From: Vasconcelosia minhoensis LEGE 07310 | Lineage (GTDB): Bacteria; Cyanobacteriota; Cyanobacteriia; Phormidesmidales; Phormidesmidaceae | NCBI RefSeq assembly: GCF_015207255.1 | Contig: NZ_JADEXG010000011.1 | Span: 1 to 64,000 of the forward strand | Length of the DNA: 64,000 nucleotides | Direction: 5' to 3' | Position numbers and translations under genes: made by a program | The notes under the pieces: generated by a model | What the model was told of the DNA's origin: nothing | Database searches by the model: none | What the model saw: only the letters and a program-made list of their open reading frames with translations | Part shown: positions 8,782 through 17,626 of the stretch, piece by piece | Layout: every line of letters begins with the position of its first letter | How positions within the stretch are numbered: the first letter of the stretch is position 1

Positions 8782-9995
8782 ACGGCGGTCATATCGCCGC
8801 AGTCGGCTGTGACGAGCTCAAGCTGGGCCAAAATCAGCTGGGCAATACGGCTAGACGCGCCTAGCGGGCCAAACCGACGCTGGCCGTTTTCCACACAAGC
8901 GCTTAGATAGTCCTTATCCGCCAGCGTTTTGACTAGGCAGCGGGCCGCCGCTGAGAGAATTTCGGCATCGGCGGAGCGAGTTCCCACCGTTTGGGCCGAC
9001 AGCCCCAGCAGCCGGGTCTGGGCTTCGGCAAAGGCATAGGTGAACTGCGGCCCCTCGCCGGGAATCTGAATCACCGGCTTGCCAATCGCCACCGCCTGGT
9101 CTACGGCCAGACCGGCCATGCCAATCACCAACGACGTCCGGCAGACAATATCGCTAAAGGCATCGTCCAGGCAGAGAATGTCTACCGGGGTCCCCTGGCT
9201 GTTATAGCTGAGCCAGGAATGCTCGTAGCGCCAGCCTTCCGCCTGAGCAATCTCCGGCAGTAGGGCGTACAGGGCCGGAACCAGCGCCGCCCGGTACTGG
9301 ATCGCCGGGTTCAGCCTGGCCGTTTCAATCACCAGCCGCAGCTGGAGCTTAAAATTACGCACCGCCTCCGGCAGGCGCGACCCCGGCAGCAGGGCCACCA
9401 TCGGCTGCTCGGGCCGCAGCTGAAGGTCCTTACCCGTGGGTTTGAGCCGATCTAGGGAAGGAATGCCGCCAAACTGGGCTTTAGTGAATCCCTGTCGCTG
9501 CAAATCGATAGCGGTGGCTGAGTCACGGGTCGCGATCGCGCGGCACCGGGGCGATCGTAAAATATTCTGCAAAATTAGCCCCAGCTTGAGCTGGCCTTCG
9601 TACATCGCCGACAGCGGCGAAATGAATGAGACAAAAGGGCGATCGCTCAGGTAGGCAAAGGTCTGACCGACAAAATCTCCGGTGGCCGCCACCAGGTCGC
9701 AGCTGGGCGCATACCGTCGCACTGCCTGTAGCTGCCGCCAGGTCAGGCCCAGCAGCCCCGACCGCAGGTCATCCAGCAGCCGCCAGCGATCCATGTAGGT
9801 AAACCCGCCCGAGGGTAGGATTTGGGTCGGTCCGATAATCGGCAGCCCCAGCCGCCGATAGGCATGACCCTGACCGACAATCGGCATCGCCGCAATTTCC
9901 AGGGACGGGCGCAGGTCTTGCAGCGTGCGGATAATGTGGGAAGAGTGGTTGTCTTCCCCATGGCCGTTACTGATAAATAAAATTCGCTGAGACAT
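8778..9995 (-). CDS. LpxB-related protein (lipid-A-disaccharide synthase-like)
   Basis: The protein belongs to the cyanobacterial family related to lipid-A disaccharide synthase. Visible features are an N-terminal ILFISNGHGEDN motif, GDFVGQTFAYL, an ALLPGSRLPEA segment typical of GT-B donor-binding domains, and a C-terminal IQIPGEGPQFTYAFAEAQ motif like the LpxB NDP-sugar site. The frame extends to an ATG at 10091 with 32 extra residues that look unlike the family N-terminus, so I chose the internal ATG at 9995; neither start has a clear ribosome binding site. True LpxB lies elsewhere in most cyanobacteria, so substrate and product here are unknown. It is followed with a 4-bp overlap by the ABC exporter. 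Confidence 0.75.
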   Translation of the reverse strand: MSQRILFISNGHGEDNHSSHIIRTLQDLRPSLEIAAMPIVGQGHAYRRLGLPIIGPTQILPSGGFTYMDRWRLLDDLRSGLLGLTWRQLQAVRRYAPSCDLVAATGDFVGQTFAYLSDRPFVSFISPLSAMYEGQLKLGLILQNILRSPRCRAIATRDSATAIDLQRQGFTKAQFGGIPSLDRLKPTGKDLQLRPEQPMVALLPGSRLPEAVRNFKLQLRLVIETARLNPAIQYRAALVPALYALLPEIAQAEGWRYEHSWLSYNSQGTPVDILCLDDAFSDIVCRTSLVIGMAGLAVDQAVAIGKPVIQIPGEGPQFTYAFAEAQTRLLGLSAQTVGTRSADAEILSAAARCLVKTLADKDYLSACVENGQRRFGPLGASSRIAQLILAQLELVTADCGDMTAV

Positions 9996-10159
9996 CGGGA
10001 ACGACAGCGCGAACGGTTTGGCTGCTTCGATACGATAGCGCTGTAGCCGCTCGGTTCGCAAATAGCCCAAGGCCATCGTAAAATCTGTCATAGGCTTATT
10101 TGCTAGGCTACATATCTAACGCTTACGTTGCCGTTCTAGACCGCAGCCTCTTTACCGTC

Positions 10160-10486
10160 ATGATTTTTGCATCCTCAGTCATTCCCCAGGCGATCTCTAC
10201 CGCTCCAACCGTGACTCGGGAACGCGACCAGCAGGTCGTCAAGAAGCGCTATCCTAACTACAAAATTATTGTGCTCAATGACGACTTCAATACGTTTCAG
10301 CACGTGGCCGAAACGCTGATGAAGTGCATCCCCAATATGACCGGCGATGTTGCCTGGGACCTGACAAATCGCATCCATTTCGAGGGTCAGGCAGTGGTAT
10401 GGACGGGACCGCTAGAGCAGGCCGAGCTTTACCATAGCCAGCTGACCCGGGCAGGTCTGACCATGGCCCCATTAGAAAAAGCCTAG
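10160..10486 (+). CDS. clpS: ATP-dependent Clp protease adaptor ClpS
   Basis: ClpS binds N-end-rule substrates and the N-domain of ClpC/ClpA to deliver proteins to the Clp protease. The 108-residue protein contains YPNYKIIVLNDDFNTFQHV, the conserved substrate-binding loop with the Asn-Asp-Asp motif, and the C-terminal QAELYHSQLTRAGLTMAPLE typical of cyanobacterial ClpS. The frame is open back to 10100, but the leading residues are not conserved, so I chose the ATG at 10160. The N-terminal extension before the core (about 30 residues) is longer than in the E. coli protein. Transcribed divergently from the LpxB-like gene. Confidence 0.9.
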   Translation: MIFASSVIPQAISTAPTVTRERDQQVVKKRYPNYKIIVLNDDFNTFQHVAETLMKCIPNMTGDVAWDLTNRIHFEGQAVVWTGPLEQAELYHSQLTRAGLTMAPLEKA

Positions 10487-10624
10487 CCATATTGCTGAGA
10501 AAAAACCTAGCCATACTGCTAGGCGATCGCACCCTGACCCCGTGGTATACGACGCTGTGGCAGTTTCAGCCTTAGGTCCGTTGACAGTTTCTGTCCTGTG
10601 AAAACTCGCGGCGGTTTCTTTGGA

Positions 10625-12151
10625 TTAGCCCTCGGGGCTGCCAAAAGCCTGCCTGGGGGGAATCTGAATCACAAACTCTGTGCCCTGGCCTGGAGTAGAT
10701 TGACAGGTGAGGCTGCCGCCGTGCCGTTCGGTAATGATCTGATAGCTAATTGAGAGTCCTAGCCCCGTGCCTTGCCCCACTGGCTTAGAGGTAAAGAACG
10801 GATCGAAGATGCGGGGCTGAATTTCCACAGGGATGCCCGGGCCACTATCCGCGATCGCAATCCGAATGTCGCCATTGGCCAGCTGCTCAGTCTGGACCTG
10901 GATTTGGGGAGCGCGGTCGGGCTCGGCCCTCTGATCAATGGCATCGATCGCATTGGTCAGCAGGTTCATAAATACCTGGTTGAGCTCACCGACGTAGCAG
11001 CCTACCGCTGGTAGCTTGCCATACTGCTTCACCACCTTAATTTCAGACCGATGGGGCTGACGATTGAGCCGATGGGTCAAAATCATTAGCGTACTGTCAA
11101 TGCCCTCATGCAGGTCTACCGTTTTCACCCCAACCTCATCCAGCCGCGAAAAGTTTCGCAGGCTTTCGACAATGGCCTGAATTCGCTCTGCACCCGATTC
11201 CATCGAAGCCATCAGCCTGGGCAGGTCGTCCACCAGATAATCCAACTCAATGTCAGCGATATACTGCTGCAGCTCTGCATCAGCCTGGGGCAGCTTTTGC
11301 TGATAGAGCCGAATCAGGCCAATCAGATCCTGCATTTGCGCATGGGCATGGGGAACGTTGCCCCGAATAAAGCTCACCGGATTGTTGATTTCGTGCGCAA
11401 TCCCCGCCACCAGCTGACCCAGCCCGGCCATTTTCTCGCCGTGGATCAGCTGGCTTTGAGTTTTTCGCAGGTCATTTAGCGCCGTTTGTAGCTTCGCTGC
11501 CTGGGTCTGAGTTTGCTGAAGCAATTCCGCCTGCTGTAGCGCAATCCCGAGCTGGGTGCCAACCTGGGTCAGCAGATCGATTTCTTCAGCCTGCCACTGG
11601 CGCGGGCCAGAGTTTTGGAACGCGGCAAGCAGCCCCCACAGCTTTTGATTGCAGTAGATTGCAAAAATAGCATAGGCCTGGGCCCGGTAGCTTTCTAGCG
11701 ACTTGATATAGCAATCGCTAAATCCCGCGGCGTAAATATCATCGCAGACCCGAAACAGCTCGCCCCGGCTGAAGCGACCGCCCTGGGTCTCTTGCAAATA
11801 GGTGTCGGTATCGGGCATGGTCGCCAGCGACTTGAGGCTACATTCGCTGATATTGGCGTTTAGCTCTGGCTGCTGGGTTTGCTCATACATCAGTGAATTC
11901 CAGCCATCGGCCACGGCCTCGAAGACAAATTCGCCGCTCCAGTCGTTATTGAACCGATAGATCACGACCCGCTCTGCCCCAATCAGCTGCCGCACCTCTT
12001 GGGTTGTGGTTTCAAAGATGGTTGGGATATCTAGCGAACGCCGGATTTTATCAACGGTTTGAGTAATCAGCCGCTGGCGTTGTAGCTCTGCGCTGGCTGA
12101 GGGCGGCGTTGGATAGGAATCAGGCAGCGGGAACGACGCGGCTTGTACCAT
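10625..12151 (-). CDS. GAF-domain sensor histidine kinase
   Basis: A 508-residue cytoplasmic kinase. An N-terminal GAF domain (about 35-210) is followed by a coiled linker, an H-box with phosphoacceptor His253 in AGIAHEINNPVSF, and an HATPase domain with N-box NLLTNAIDAI, G1 DSGPGIP and G2 GTGLGLS. The GAF domain resembles phytochrome and cyanobacteriochrome GAFs: DIYAAGFSDCYIKSL puts Cys147 where canonical bilin-binding Cys lies, and LWGLLAAFQNSGPRQW is the usual closing strand. Cys104 lies upstream in ISECSL, roughly where DXCF-type photoreceptors have a second Cys, but 43 residues away, more than usual. No membrane segments. No response regulator is adjacent. Light sensing is possible but unproven. 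Confidence 0.9.
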   Translation of the reverse strand: MVQAASFPLPDSYPTPPSASAELQRQRLITQTVDKIRRSLDIPTIFETTTQEVRQLIGAERVVIYRFNNDWSGEFVFEAVADGWNSLMYEQTQQPELNANISECSLKSLATMPDTDTYLQETQGGRFSRGELFRVCDDIYAAGFSDCYIKSLESYRAQAYAIFAIYCNQKLWGLLAAFQNSGPRQWQAEEIDLLTQVGTQLGIALQQAELLQQTQTQAAKLQTALNDLRKTQSQLIHGEKMAGLGQLVAGIAHEINNPVSFIRGNVPHAHAQMQDLIGLIRLYQQKLPQADAELQQYIADIELDYLVDDLPRLMASMESGAERIQAIVESLRNFSRLDEVGVKTVDLHEGIDSTLMILTHRLNRQPHRSEIKVVKQYGKLPAVGCYVGELNQVFMNLLTNAIDAIDQRAEPDRAPQIQVQTEQLANGDIRIAIADSGPGIPVEIQPRIFDPFFTSKPVGQGTGLGLSISYQIITERHGGSLTCQSTPGQGTEFVIQIPPRQAFGSPEG

Positions 12152-12355
12152 TGGGGTTGAAGGGCTGTAGAGAGTTTGACGATACGGCAGTTGAACGTTG
12201 GGGCGATTATCTGACTCGGCCCTGGCTCAGCTGATTTAGCAATAGAGTACCCAGTTCAAGCGTCTTAACAGAGATTGCCTGCGAGCAGGCTGTAAAGCTT
12301 TCGCAAAGTTTGCTAAAACTAACGATGCCCCCTTTGCACCTCGGGAGATTCACCC

Positions 12356-13699
12356 TTGCCTGCCGCGATCCCTCTCTACCTGGTTGATGAAACCCAAATC
12401 AAAAGAGATTATGACGACCAGTCTACCTGGCTAAACATGTCTGGCTTTACCGGTAAAGCAGGAACCCACTGCCTGATTCCTAATGGGTCTGGCGGTTTGG
12501 AGAAAGTCCTGGTTGGCAAGCCCGAGCCACTGGACATCTGGACGCTGGGTGGGGCAGCCCAAAGTCTGCCGCCGCAAACTTATAGGCTGGCTGACTCGCT
12601 TTCTGCCGACGTTGCCACGCGGCTATGCCTGGGCTGGCAGCTGGGTCAGTACCGCTTCGACCGGTATAAGCAGGCCGACTCTCAACCGCTACCCGAGCTG
12701 ATTTTTCCCGAGCAGGCCGACCAAGACTACATCGCCGCCGCGACCCAGGCCACCTTCCTGGTACGCGATTTAATCAATACGCCGGCCAGCGATATGGGGC
12801 CTGGCCAGCTCGAAGCAGCGGCCTGTCAGCTGGCCCTGTCCCACGGCGCAGTCTGCCAGGTGATTGCGGGTGAAGACCTGCTGGCGCAGCAGTACCCGAT
12901 GATCTACGCCGTCGGCAAAGCAAATGAGCAGCCGCCGCGGCTGATTGACATTCACTGGGGTGCCCCCGATGCCCCCAAAGTCACCTTGGTGGGCAAGGGC
13001 GTCTGCTTTGATACCGGCGGCGTCAACGCCAAATCCGCCAGCGGCATGAAGCTGATGAAAAAAGATATGGGCGGCGCGGCTCAGGTGCTGGGGCTGGCCA
13101 GCCTGATTATGCAGCAGGGCCTAGCCGTCCGGCTGCGGGTGCTGGTGCCGGCGGTGGAAAACAGCATTGGCGGCAACGCCATGCGCCCTTCCGACGTGCT
13201 GACTTCGCGCAAGGGTATCACCGTAGAAGTGGGCAATACCGACGCTGAAGGTCGCTTAGTTCTGGCCGATGCGCTTTGGGAAGCGAGCAGCGAAACGCCT
13301 CAGCTGCTGATTGACTGCGCCACGCTCACCGGTGCTGCCAGAGTCGCTGTGGGGGCAGAGCTACCGGCCTTTTTCTGCAATGATCAGGCCATGGCCGAAG
13401 CCCTACAGCAGGCTGGGCTAGCGGTTGACGATCCGCTCTGGCAGCTGCCGCTGCATTCCCCCTACCGGGCCATGCTAGATAGCAAAATTGCCGACATTAG
13501 CAACATCTCTAACTCATCCTACGGTGGCGCGATTACCGCAGCGTTGTTCCTTCAGGAATTTACCCAGCCCGATATTGCCTGGATTCACGTTGACTTTATG
13601 GCTTACAACACGCGCAACCTGCCGGGTCGGCCCGAGGGCGGCGAAGCCATGGGACTGCGATCGCTCTTTGCCCTAATCAAAGATCGGGTCGCCGCCTAA
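12356..13699 (+). CDS. M17 leucyl aminopeptidase family protein
   Basis: A cytosolic dizinc/dimanganese exopeptidase that removes N-terminal residues from peptides. The 447-residue protein has the family K-motif VGKGVCFDTGGVNAKSASGMKLMKKDMGG split over the catalytic Lys and metal ligands, and the signature NTDAEGRL at residues 294-301. The C-terminal catalytic half (about 140-447) is complete; the N-terminal domain is short and diverged relative to PepA, closer to the PepB-like branch. Translation starts at TTG with GGGAGA 7 nt upstream, and no ATG fits better. Monocistronic, convergent with the MFS gene, with 4 bp overlap of the two 3' ends. Confidence 0.9.
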   Translation: MPAAIPLYLVDETQIKRDYDDQSTWLNMSGFTGKAGTHCLIPNGSGGLEKVLVGKPEPLDIWTLGGAAQSLPPQTYRLADSLSADVATRLCLGWQLGQYRFDRYKQADSQPLPELIFPEQADQDYIAAATQATFLVRDLINTPASDMGPGQLEAAACQLALSHGAVCQVIAGEDLLAQQYPMIYAVGKANEQPPRLIDIHWGAPDAPKVTLVGKGVCFDTGGVNAKSASGMKLMKKDMGGAAQVLGLASLIMQQGLAVRLRVLVPAVENSIGGNAMRPSDVLTSRKGITVEVGNTDAEGRLVLADALWEASSETPQLLIDCATLTGAARVAVGAELPAFFCNDQAMAEALQQAGLAVDDPLWQLPLHSPYRAMLDSKIADISNISNSSYGGAITAALFLQEFTQPDIAWIHVDFMAYNTRNLPGRPEGGEAMGLRSLFALIKDRVAA

Positions 13700-14886
13700 G
13701 CCGCCTGCGGTCTCAGCTTGGCTCGAAAGATCAGCAGTAGGCCAAAATTGAGGCATAGGATCGGGAGCACCAGCAGAATCAGCGACTGCCAGCCAAAACG
13801 AGCAAACAAAATGCCGGAGCTGAGCGAGCCCAGGGTATTACAGAGATAGATCAGCGTATCATTCAATCCTTGAGCAAAGGATTTTTTGTCGGCAGGCACG
13901 CTTTTGGTCAGTAGGTCGGTGGCGCCGATGTAGACAAAATTCCAGCCGAGACCGAGTAAGACCAGCGCGCTGAGAAAGTAAGCATAGCTCTGACCGCTCA
14001 GGGCGATGAAGCCGCAGGCAAACAGGAAAAGCAGACCGACCAACATGACAGAGACAGTCCCCACAGCTTTGATAATGCGCCCCGTGAAAAACGACGGGAA
14101 GTACATGGCGAAAATATGCCACTGAATCACCGACGTAGCAGCCGCGAAAGGCAGGCCAGCCCCCTGCTCAATCGCTAGGGGAGCCGCGTTCATAATTAGC
14201 GTCATCGTCCCATAGCCGACCGCGCCAGACAAAACAGCCATCAAAAAAGGAATGCGGGTCAGCAGCGACCCTGAAAAGCCCGATGCGGCAACCGCTGGAA
14301 TAGCCGGAGCCGCATCGGCGCGATAAAAGCAGAAGAAGAGAAGTCCCTGGAGCAGACAGAGCAGCGCGATCGCGCCCCCCGCTGCGCTAAACTCCACGAC
14401 CCAGAAGTCGCGAGTCAGCCGGGCTAGGCCGGGGCCTAAAAAGGCCGCCACAATTCCACCGACCAACACCAGTGAGATGGCCTGGGACTGTCGCTCTGGC
14501 GGCGCAATCTCAACGGCCGAAAAGCGAAAATACTGGGCAAAGGCATTCTCAAAACCCAGCAGCAGCGTGCTCAGACAGAACAGCCAAAAGCTAGCCTGAA
14601 CAATCGCATAGACAGCTAGCAGGCCGCCCAGCACGCCAATGGCTGACCCAATCAAAAAGCCCCTGCGCCGCCCTAATCCGTTGCTCAAATAAGAGGCCGG
14701 AAACAGCATCATAAACGTCCCCAAAACCTGCGCGCTGATTGGCAGCGTCGCCAGGGCTGGGCTGGGGGCAAGCCGGTACCCCACAATTCCCCCCATGCTA
14801 ACGACTAAGACAACAACGCTCATCGCTAGGGCCTGATTGACGATCAGCGTTGCTAGGCTAGCCTGATAGGGCTGATTTGTGGCCAT
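13696..14886 (-). CDS. Major facilitator superfamily transporter
   Basis: A 396-residue inner-membrane protein with about 12 hydrophobic helices. The loop between helices 2 and 3 reads SNGLGRRRGFLIG, the MFS motif A region. It resembles the group of MFS permeases often annotated as drug or sugar exporters, but nothing in the sequence fixes the substrate. It sits 9 bp downstream of the EamA-type transporter gene, so the two probably share a transcript driven from the intergenic region facing the MocR regulator. Confidence 0.85.
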   Translation of the reverse strand: MATNQPYQASLATLIVNQALAMSVVVLVVSMGGIVGYRLAPSPALATLPISAQVLGTFMMLFPASYLSNGLGRRRGFLIGSAIGVLGGLLAVYAIVQASFWLFCLSTLLLGFENAFAQYFRFSAVEIAPPERQSQAISLVLVGGIVAAFLGPGLARLTRDFWVVEFSAAGGAIALLCLLQGLLFFCFYRADAAPAIPAVAASGFSGSLLTRIPFLMAVLSGAVGYGTMTLIMNAAPLAIEQGAGLPFAAATSVIQWHIFAMYFPSFFTGRIIKAVGTVSVMLVGLLFLFACGFIALSGQSYAYFLSALVLLGLGWNFVYIGATDLLTKSVPADKKSFAQGLNDTLIYLCNTLGSLSSGILFARFGWQSLILLVLPILCLNFGLLLIFRAKLRPQAA

Positions 14887-14895
14887 TAAAATCCT

Positions 14896-15798
14896 CTACT
14901 CGGGCAGTCGCCGCTGGACGGGGGCGCGTTTCCCCAGGGTAACGCTGGCGACGACTAGACAGGCCGCGAAAATGGTGATTGGGGTAATGGTTTCACCCAG
15001 CAGTAGGGCGGCGGCCAAAATCGTCAAAAACGGCTGGAGCAGCTGCATCTGCCCAACCCGAGCAACGCCGCCCAGGGCTAGCCCATGGTACCAGGGGATG
15101 AAGGCCAGAAACTGACTGATCAAACCGACGTAGGCAAAGCCGAGCCAGGCTGTTGGGGAAGCTGCTAACCCGTGAGCTGCGATCGACTGAGCGAAGGGCA
15201 GCAATTCAAACGGCGCGCCCAGGAGCAAGGCCCAGCTGATCACCTGCCAGCCGCCCAGCGTTTGTGCCAGTCGGCCTCCTTCGGCATAGCCCAGCGCTGC
15301 CGCCACAACGGCCCCCACCAGCGCTAAATCGGCTAGATGAAGCTGACCCGCGCCGGAAGCAAGACCAAAGCCGACGACGGTCAGGCTGCCGACTAGGCTG
15401 GCCAGCCAGAATCCTGACGAAGGCCGGTCACCCGCCCGAAGCACTCCCGCGATCGCGGTTGCCAGCGGCAGCAGGCCCAGTACCACCGCACCGTGAGCCG
15501 AGGGCAGCCGCTCCATCGCCCAGGCCGTCAGCAGCGGAAAGCCCAGCACAATTCCGACAGCGACGATCAGCAAACTGCGAATTTGCTGACGCGACGGTCG
15601 CGGCTGATGGGTGAGATAGAGCGCGATCGCAGCCACTATAGCTGCAACTACGCCGCGTCCCAGTCCGACAAAAATAGGGTCAAAGTCAGCCACCGCCGCC
15701 CGAGTCGCGGGCAGCGTCAGGCTAAAACCAGCGACGCCGATGAAGCCGTAGAGCAGACCCAGGGTTTCGCTGGGCTTGGAGGTAGGAAGGGAACTCAT
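14896..15798 (-). CDS. EamA/DMT-family permease
   Basis: A 300-residue protein with ten predicted membrane helices arranged as two EamA repeats (about 10-140 and 155-290), each ending in a hydrophobic helix near a LLLGE-type motif (AALLLGETITP). DMT permeases export amino acids, metabolites or drugs. It is transcribed divergently from a MocR-type PLP regulator across a 194-bp gap with inverted repeats. That arrangement is common for efflux genes controlled by an adjacent MocR protein. An amino-acid-like or PLP-linked ligand is a reasonable inference, not shown by sequence. Confidence 0.88.
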   Translation of the reverse strand: MSSLPTSKPSETLGLLYGFIGVAGFSLTLPATRAAVADFDPIFVGLGRGVVAAIVAAIALYLTHQPRPSRQQIRSLLIVAVGIVLGFPLLTAWAMERLPSAHGAVVLGLLPLATAIAGVLRAGDRPSSGFWLASLVGSLTVVGFGLASGAGQLHLADLALVGAVVAAALGYAEGGRLAQTLGGWQVISWALLLGAPFELLPFAQSIAAHGLAASPTAWLGFAYVGLISQFLAFIPWYHGLALGGVARVGQMQLLQPFLTILAAALLLGETITPITIFAACLVVASVTLGKRAPVQRRLPE

Positions 15799-15875
15799 GA
15801 TAATGGCTATCCTTGCAGGGTTCTCCTAACTCTGGCCGATGGTTGACTGGCCCGTGAAGATACGGATCGGGACAC

Positions 15876-15943
15876 TTTGACCATGACAGTCGCTAAGATT
15901 GCCAACTGCTATGGTCAAATCGTTTCAAACTGCCATAGGTCAA
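15876..15943. promoter_or_regulatory. Candidate MocR operator repeats
   Basis: Between the divergent EamA and MocR genes, TTTGACCAT (15876-15884) and ATGGTCAAA (15911-15919) form a perfect 9-bp inverted repeat. A third related half-site, ATAGGTCAA (15935-15943), follows in the same direction as the second. Repeated half-sites are typical of MocR/GntR targets. Assignment is from position and symmetry only. Confidence 0.5.
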
Positions 15944-15992
15944 GGCTGCATGAATCGTCTACATTGGCGGTAGTGCTGTCTGAGGTGCTGCG

Positions 15993-17498
15993 GTGAAAAT
16001 TCTGCTCGATCGTCAATCGGCTCGACCGCTGTATCTCCAAATTCGCGATCGCGTCCAGCGCCTGATTCGGTCCGGTGCGCTTCAGCCGGGCAGCCGCCTA
16101 CCCTCCATTCGGGCACTCGCCCGGGAAATTCGGGTCAGCCCACTGACGGTGACCGAAGCCTATGGAATGCTGGAGGGAGACGATCTGGTCTACGCTCAGC
16201 CCGGCTCGGGTTACTTTGTGCGCGTTCCACCGGCTGAAGTTCCGGCGGCTACGTCAGCTTTCGCCCCAGCCCAGACGGTGATTATTCAGGAACCGCAGCA
16301 GAGCGGCTTTTGCGAGCAGTTTACCGCCTCGTCGCAGCTTCAGGCCCGGCCCGACCTGATTGACTTTAGCTCTGGGTTTCCCCACCTGGGTGAACAAAAA
16401 GATTTTGCCCGTCTGGCCAGACGGGCCGTCAGCCAGTCCAAAGATACGCTATTGCGCTACGGCCTGCCCCAGGGACAGCCGATTCTGCGACAGCAGATTA
16501 CTCAACTGCTGGTGCAGCAGGGGCTGGCGGTGGCCCCAGAGCAGCTGCTGATTACCAATGGCTCCCAGCAGGGGCTAGCGCTGGCGATGCAGTACTACCT
16601 CAAACCGGGGGACTGGGTGATTGTGGAATCGCCGACCTATCACGGCGCGATCGCGCTTCTAGAAACCCTGGGTGCCCGTATCGTTGGCATTCCCATGCAG
16701 GCCGACGGGATCAATCTAACGCTTCTAGAACAGTATCTCCACAGCCATCGGCCCCGGCTAATTTATACCATCAGCACGCTGCATAACCCGACCGGCATTA
16801 CGACTCCCTCAGACCACCGCCAGCAGCTGATCGCCATCGCCAATCGCTATGACTGCCTCGTTTTGGAAGACAACGCCTACGAGGGGCTGCATTTTGAACC
16901 GGTGCCGCCGCCGCTCAAAGCCTTCGACCCGCATGACCGCGTCACCTATGTCGGGACGTTTTCTAAAACCCTGATGCCCGGTCTGCGGGTGGGTTATCTG
17001 GTTGCGCCAGAGGCCCACCGTCAGGGGCTGCTGCGGCAGATGCTGCTGCATGATTTTCACGTCGCTACTCTTTCTCAGGCGGTGGTCAGCGAATATCTGG
17101 CCACGGGCTACTATCGCCGTCACCTGGATCGGCTGCGGATGCAGAATCGACAAAACCGCGATCGCATGTTGCAAGCTCTATCCCAGCATTTTCCCGACGG
17201 CACCACCTGGACGATTCCCCAGGGCGGCTTCTTTCTATGGGTGCATCTCCCCGAGCCCTTCCCGATCCAACGTATCAGCCAGGCCGCGCTGCAGCAGGGC
17301 GTTCTAATTGCCTGTGGTTCAGCGTTTTTTCCTAAACAGCAAGGCTATCCAGCCCTGCGGCTAAATTTCTCGCTGCCGCCGGAAGAAATTGTTAAAGGGA
17401 TTGCTATTCTCGGTCGTTTGCTCCAGCAGCATCGGATTGCTGCCCTCCGTCCGGACCGCGCCTCAAACTCAGAACGGAAACGATATCGAGTTCGGTAA
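15993..17498 (+). CDS. MocR-family PLP-dependent transcriptional regulator
   Basis: A 501-residue fusion of an N-terminal GntR winged helix (about 1-75; RQSARPLYLQIRDRVQRLI, LPSIRALAREIRVSPLTVTEAYGMLE) and a class I aminotransferase-like domain (about 115-485). The second half has the substrate-site Asn-Pro in TLHNPTGI, an Asp-Asn in LVLEDNAYEG, and the PLP Schiff-base Lys in GTFSKTLMPGLRVGYL. MocR proteins bind PLP and an amine and control nearby metabolism or transport genes. The start is GTG with GAGG 7 nt upstream. The divergent DMT-MFS pair is its likely target. Confidence 0.9.
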   Translation: MKILLDRQSARPLYLQIRDRVQRLIRSGALQPGSRLPSIRALAREIRVSPLTVTEAYGMLEGDDLVYAQPGSGYFVRVPPAEVPAATSAFAPAQTVIIQEPQQSGFCEQFTASSQLQARPDLIDFSSGFPHLGEQKDFARLARRAVSQSKDTLLRYGLPQGQPILRQQITQLLVQQGLAVAPEQLLITNGSQQGLALAMQYYLKPGDWVIVESPTYHGAIALLETLGARIVGIPMQADGINLTLLEQYLHSHRPRLIYTISTLHNPTGITTPSDHRQQLIAIANRYDCLVLEDNAYEGLHFEPVPPPLKAFDPHDRVTYVGTFSKTLMPGLRVGYLVAPEAHRQGLLRQMLLHDFHVATLSQAVVSEYLATGYYRRHLDRLRMQNRQNRDRMLQALSQHFPDGTTWTIPQGGFFLWVHLPEPFPIQRISQAALQQGVLIACGSAFFPKQQGYPALRLNFSLPPEEIVKGIAILGRLLQQHRIAALRPDRASNSERKRYRVR

Positions 17499-17606
17499 AT
17501 ACGGCCAAAAATTCTGTTGAACCGGAATGTCGCTCACCAAACAAGAGCGCTATTGTTGAACTGTGGATATCAAAGGATATCTGCAACACCGAATTTAATT
17601 AACGCT

Positions 17607-17625
17607 GTTTTGAGGAGCTTAAAAC
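17607..17625 (+). promoter_or_regulatory. Candidate RNA thermometer over the hsp20 ribosome binding site
   Basis: GTTTTGAG (17607-17614) can pair with CTTAAAAC (17618-17625) over eight base pairs, including one G-U, around the triloop GAG. The ribosome binding site GAGGAG (17612-17617) is half in the stem and half in the loop, and the hairpin ends one base before the ATG. The stem is mostly A-U, so it should melt with modest warming. Cyanobacterial hsp17 of Synechocystis is known to use a short 5'UTR hairpin of this kind; its use here is inferred. Confidence 0.6.
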
Positions 17626-17626
17626 T

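Noticed and set aside
10478-10524. Near-duplicate CCTAGCCATANTGCT elements after clpS
   Set aside because: Two copies only, no symmetry and no T tract; probably a short chance duplication at the gene end.
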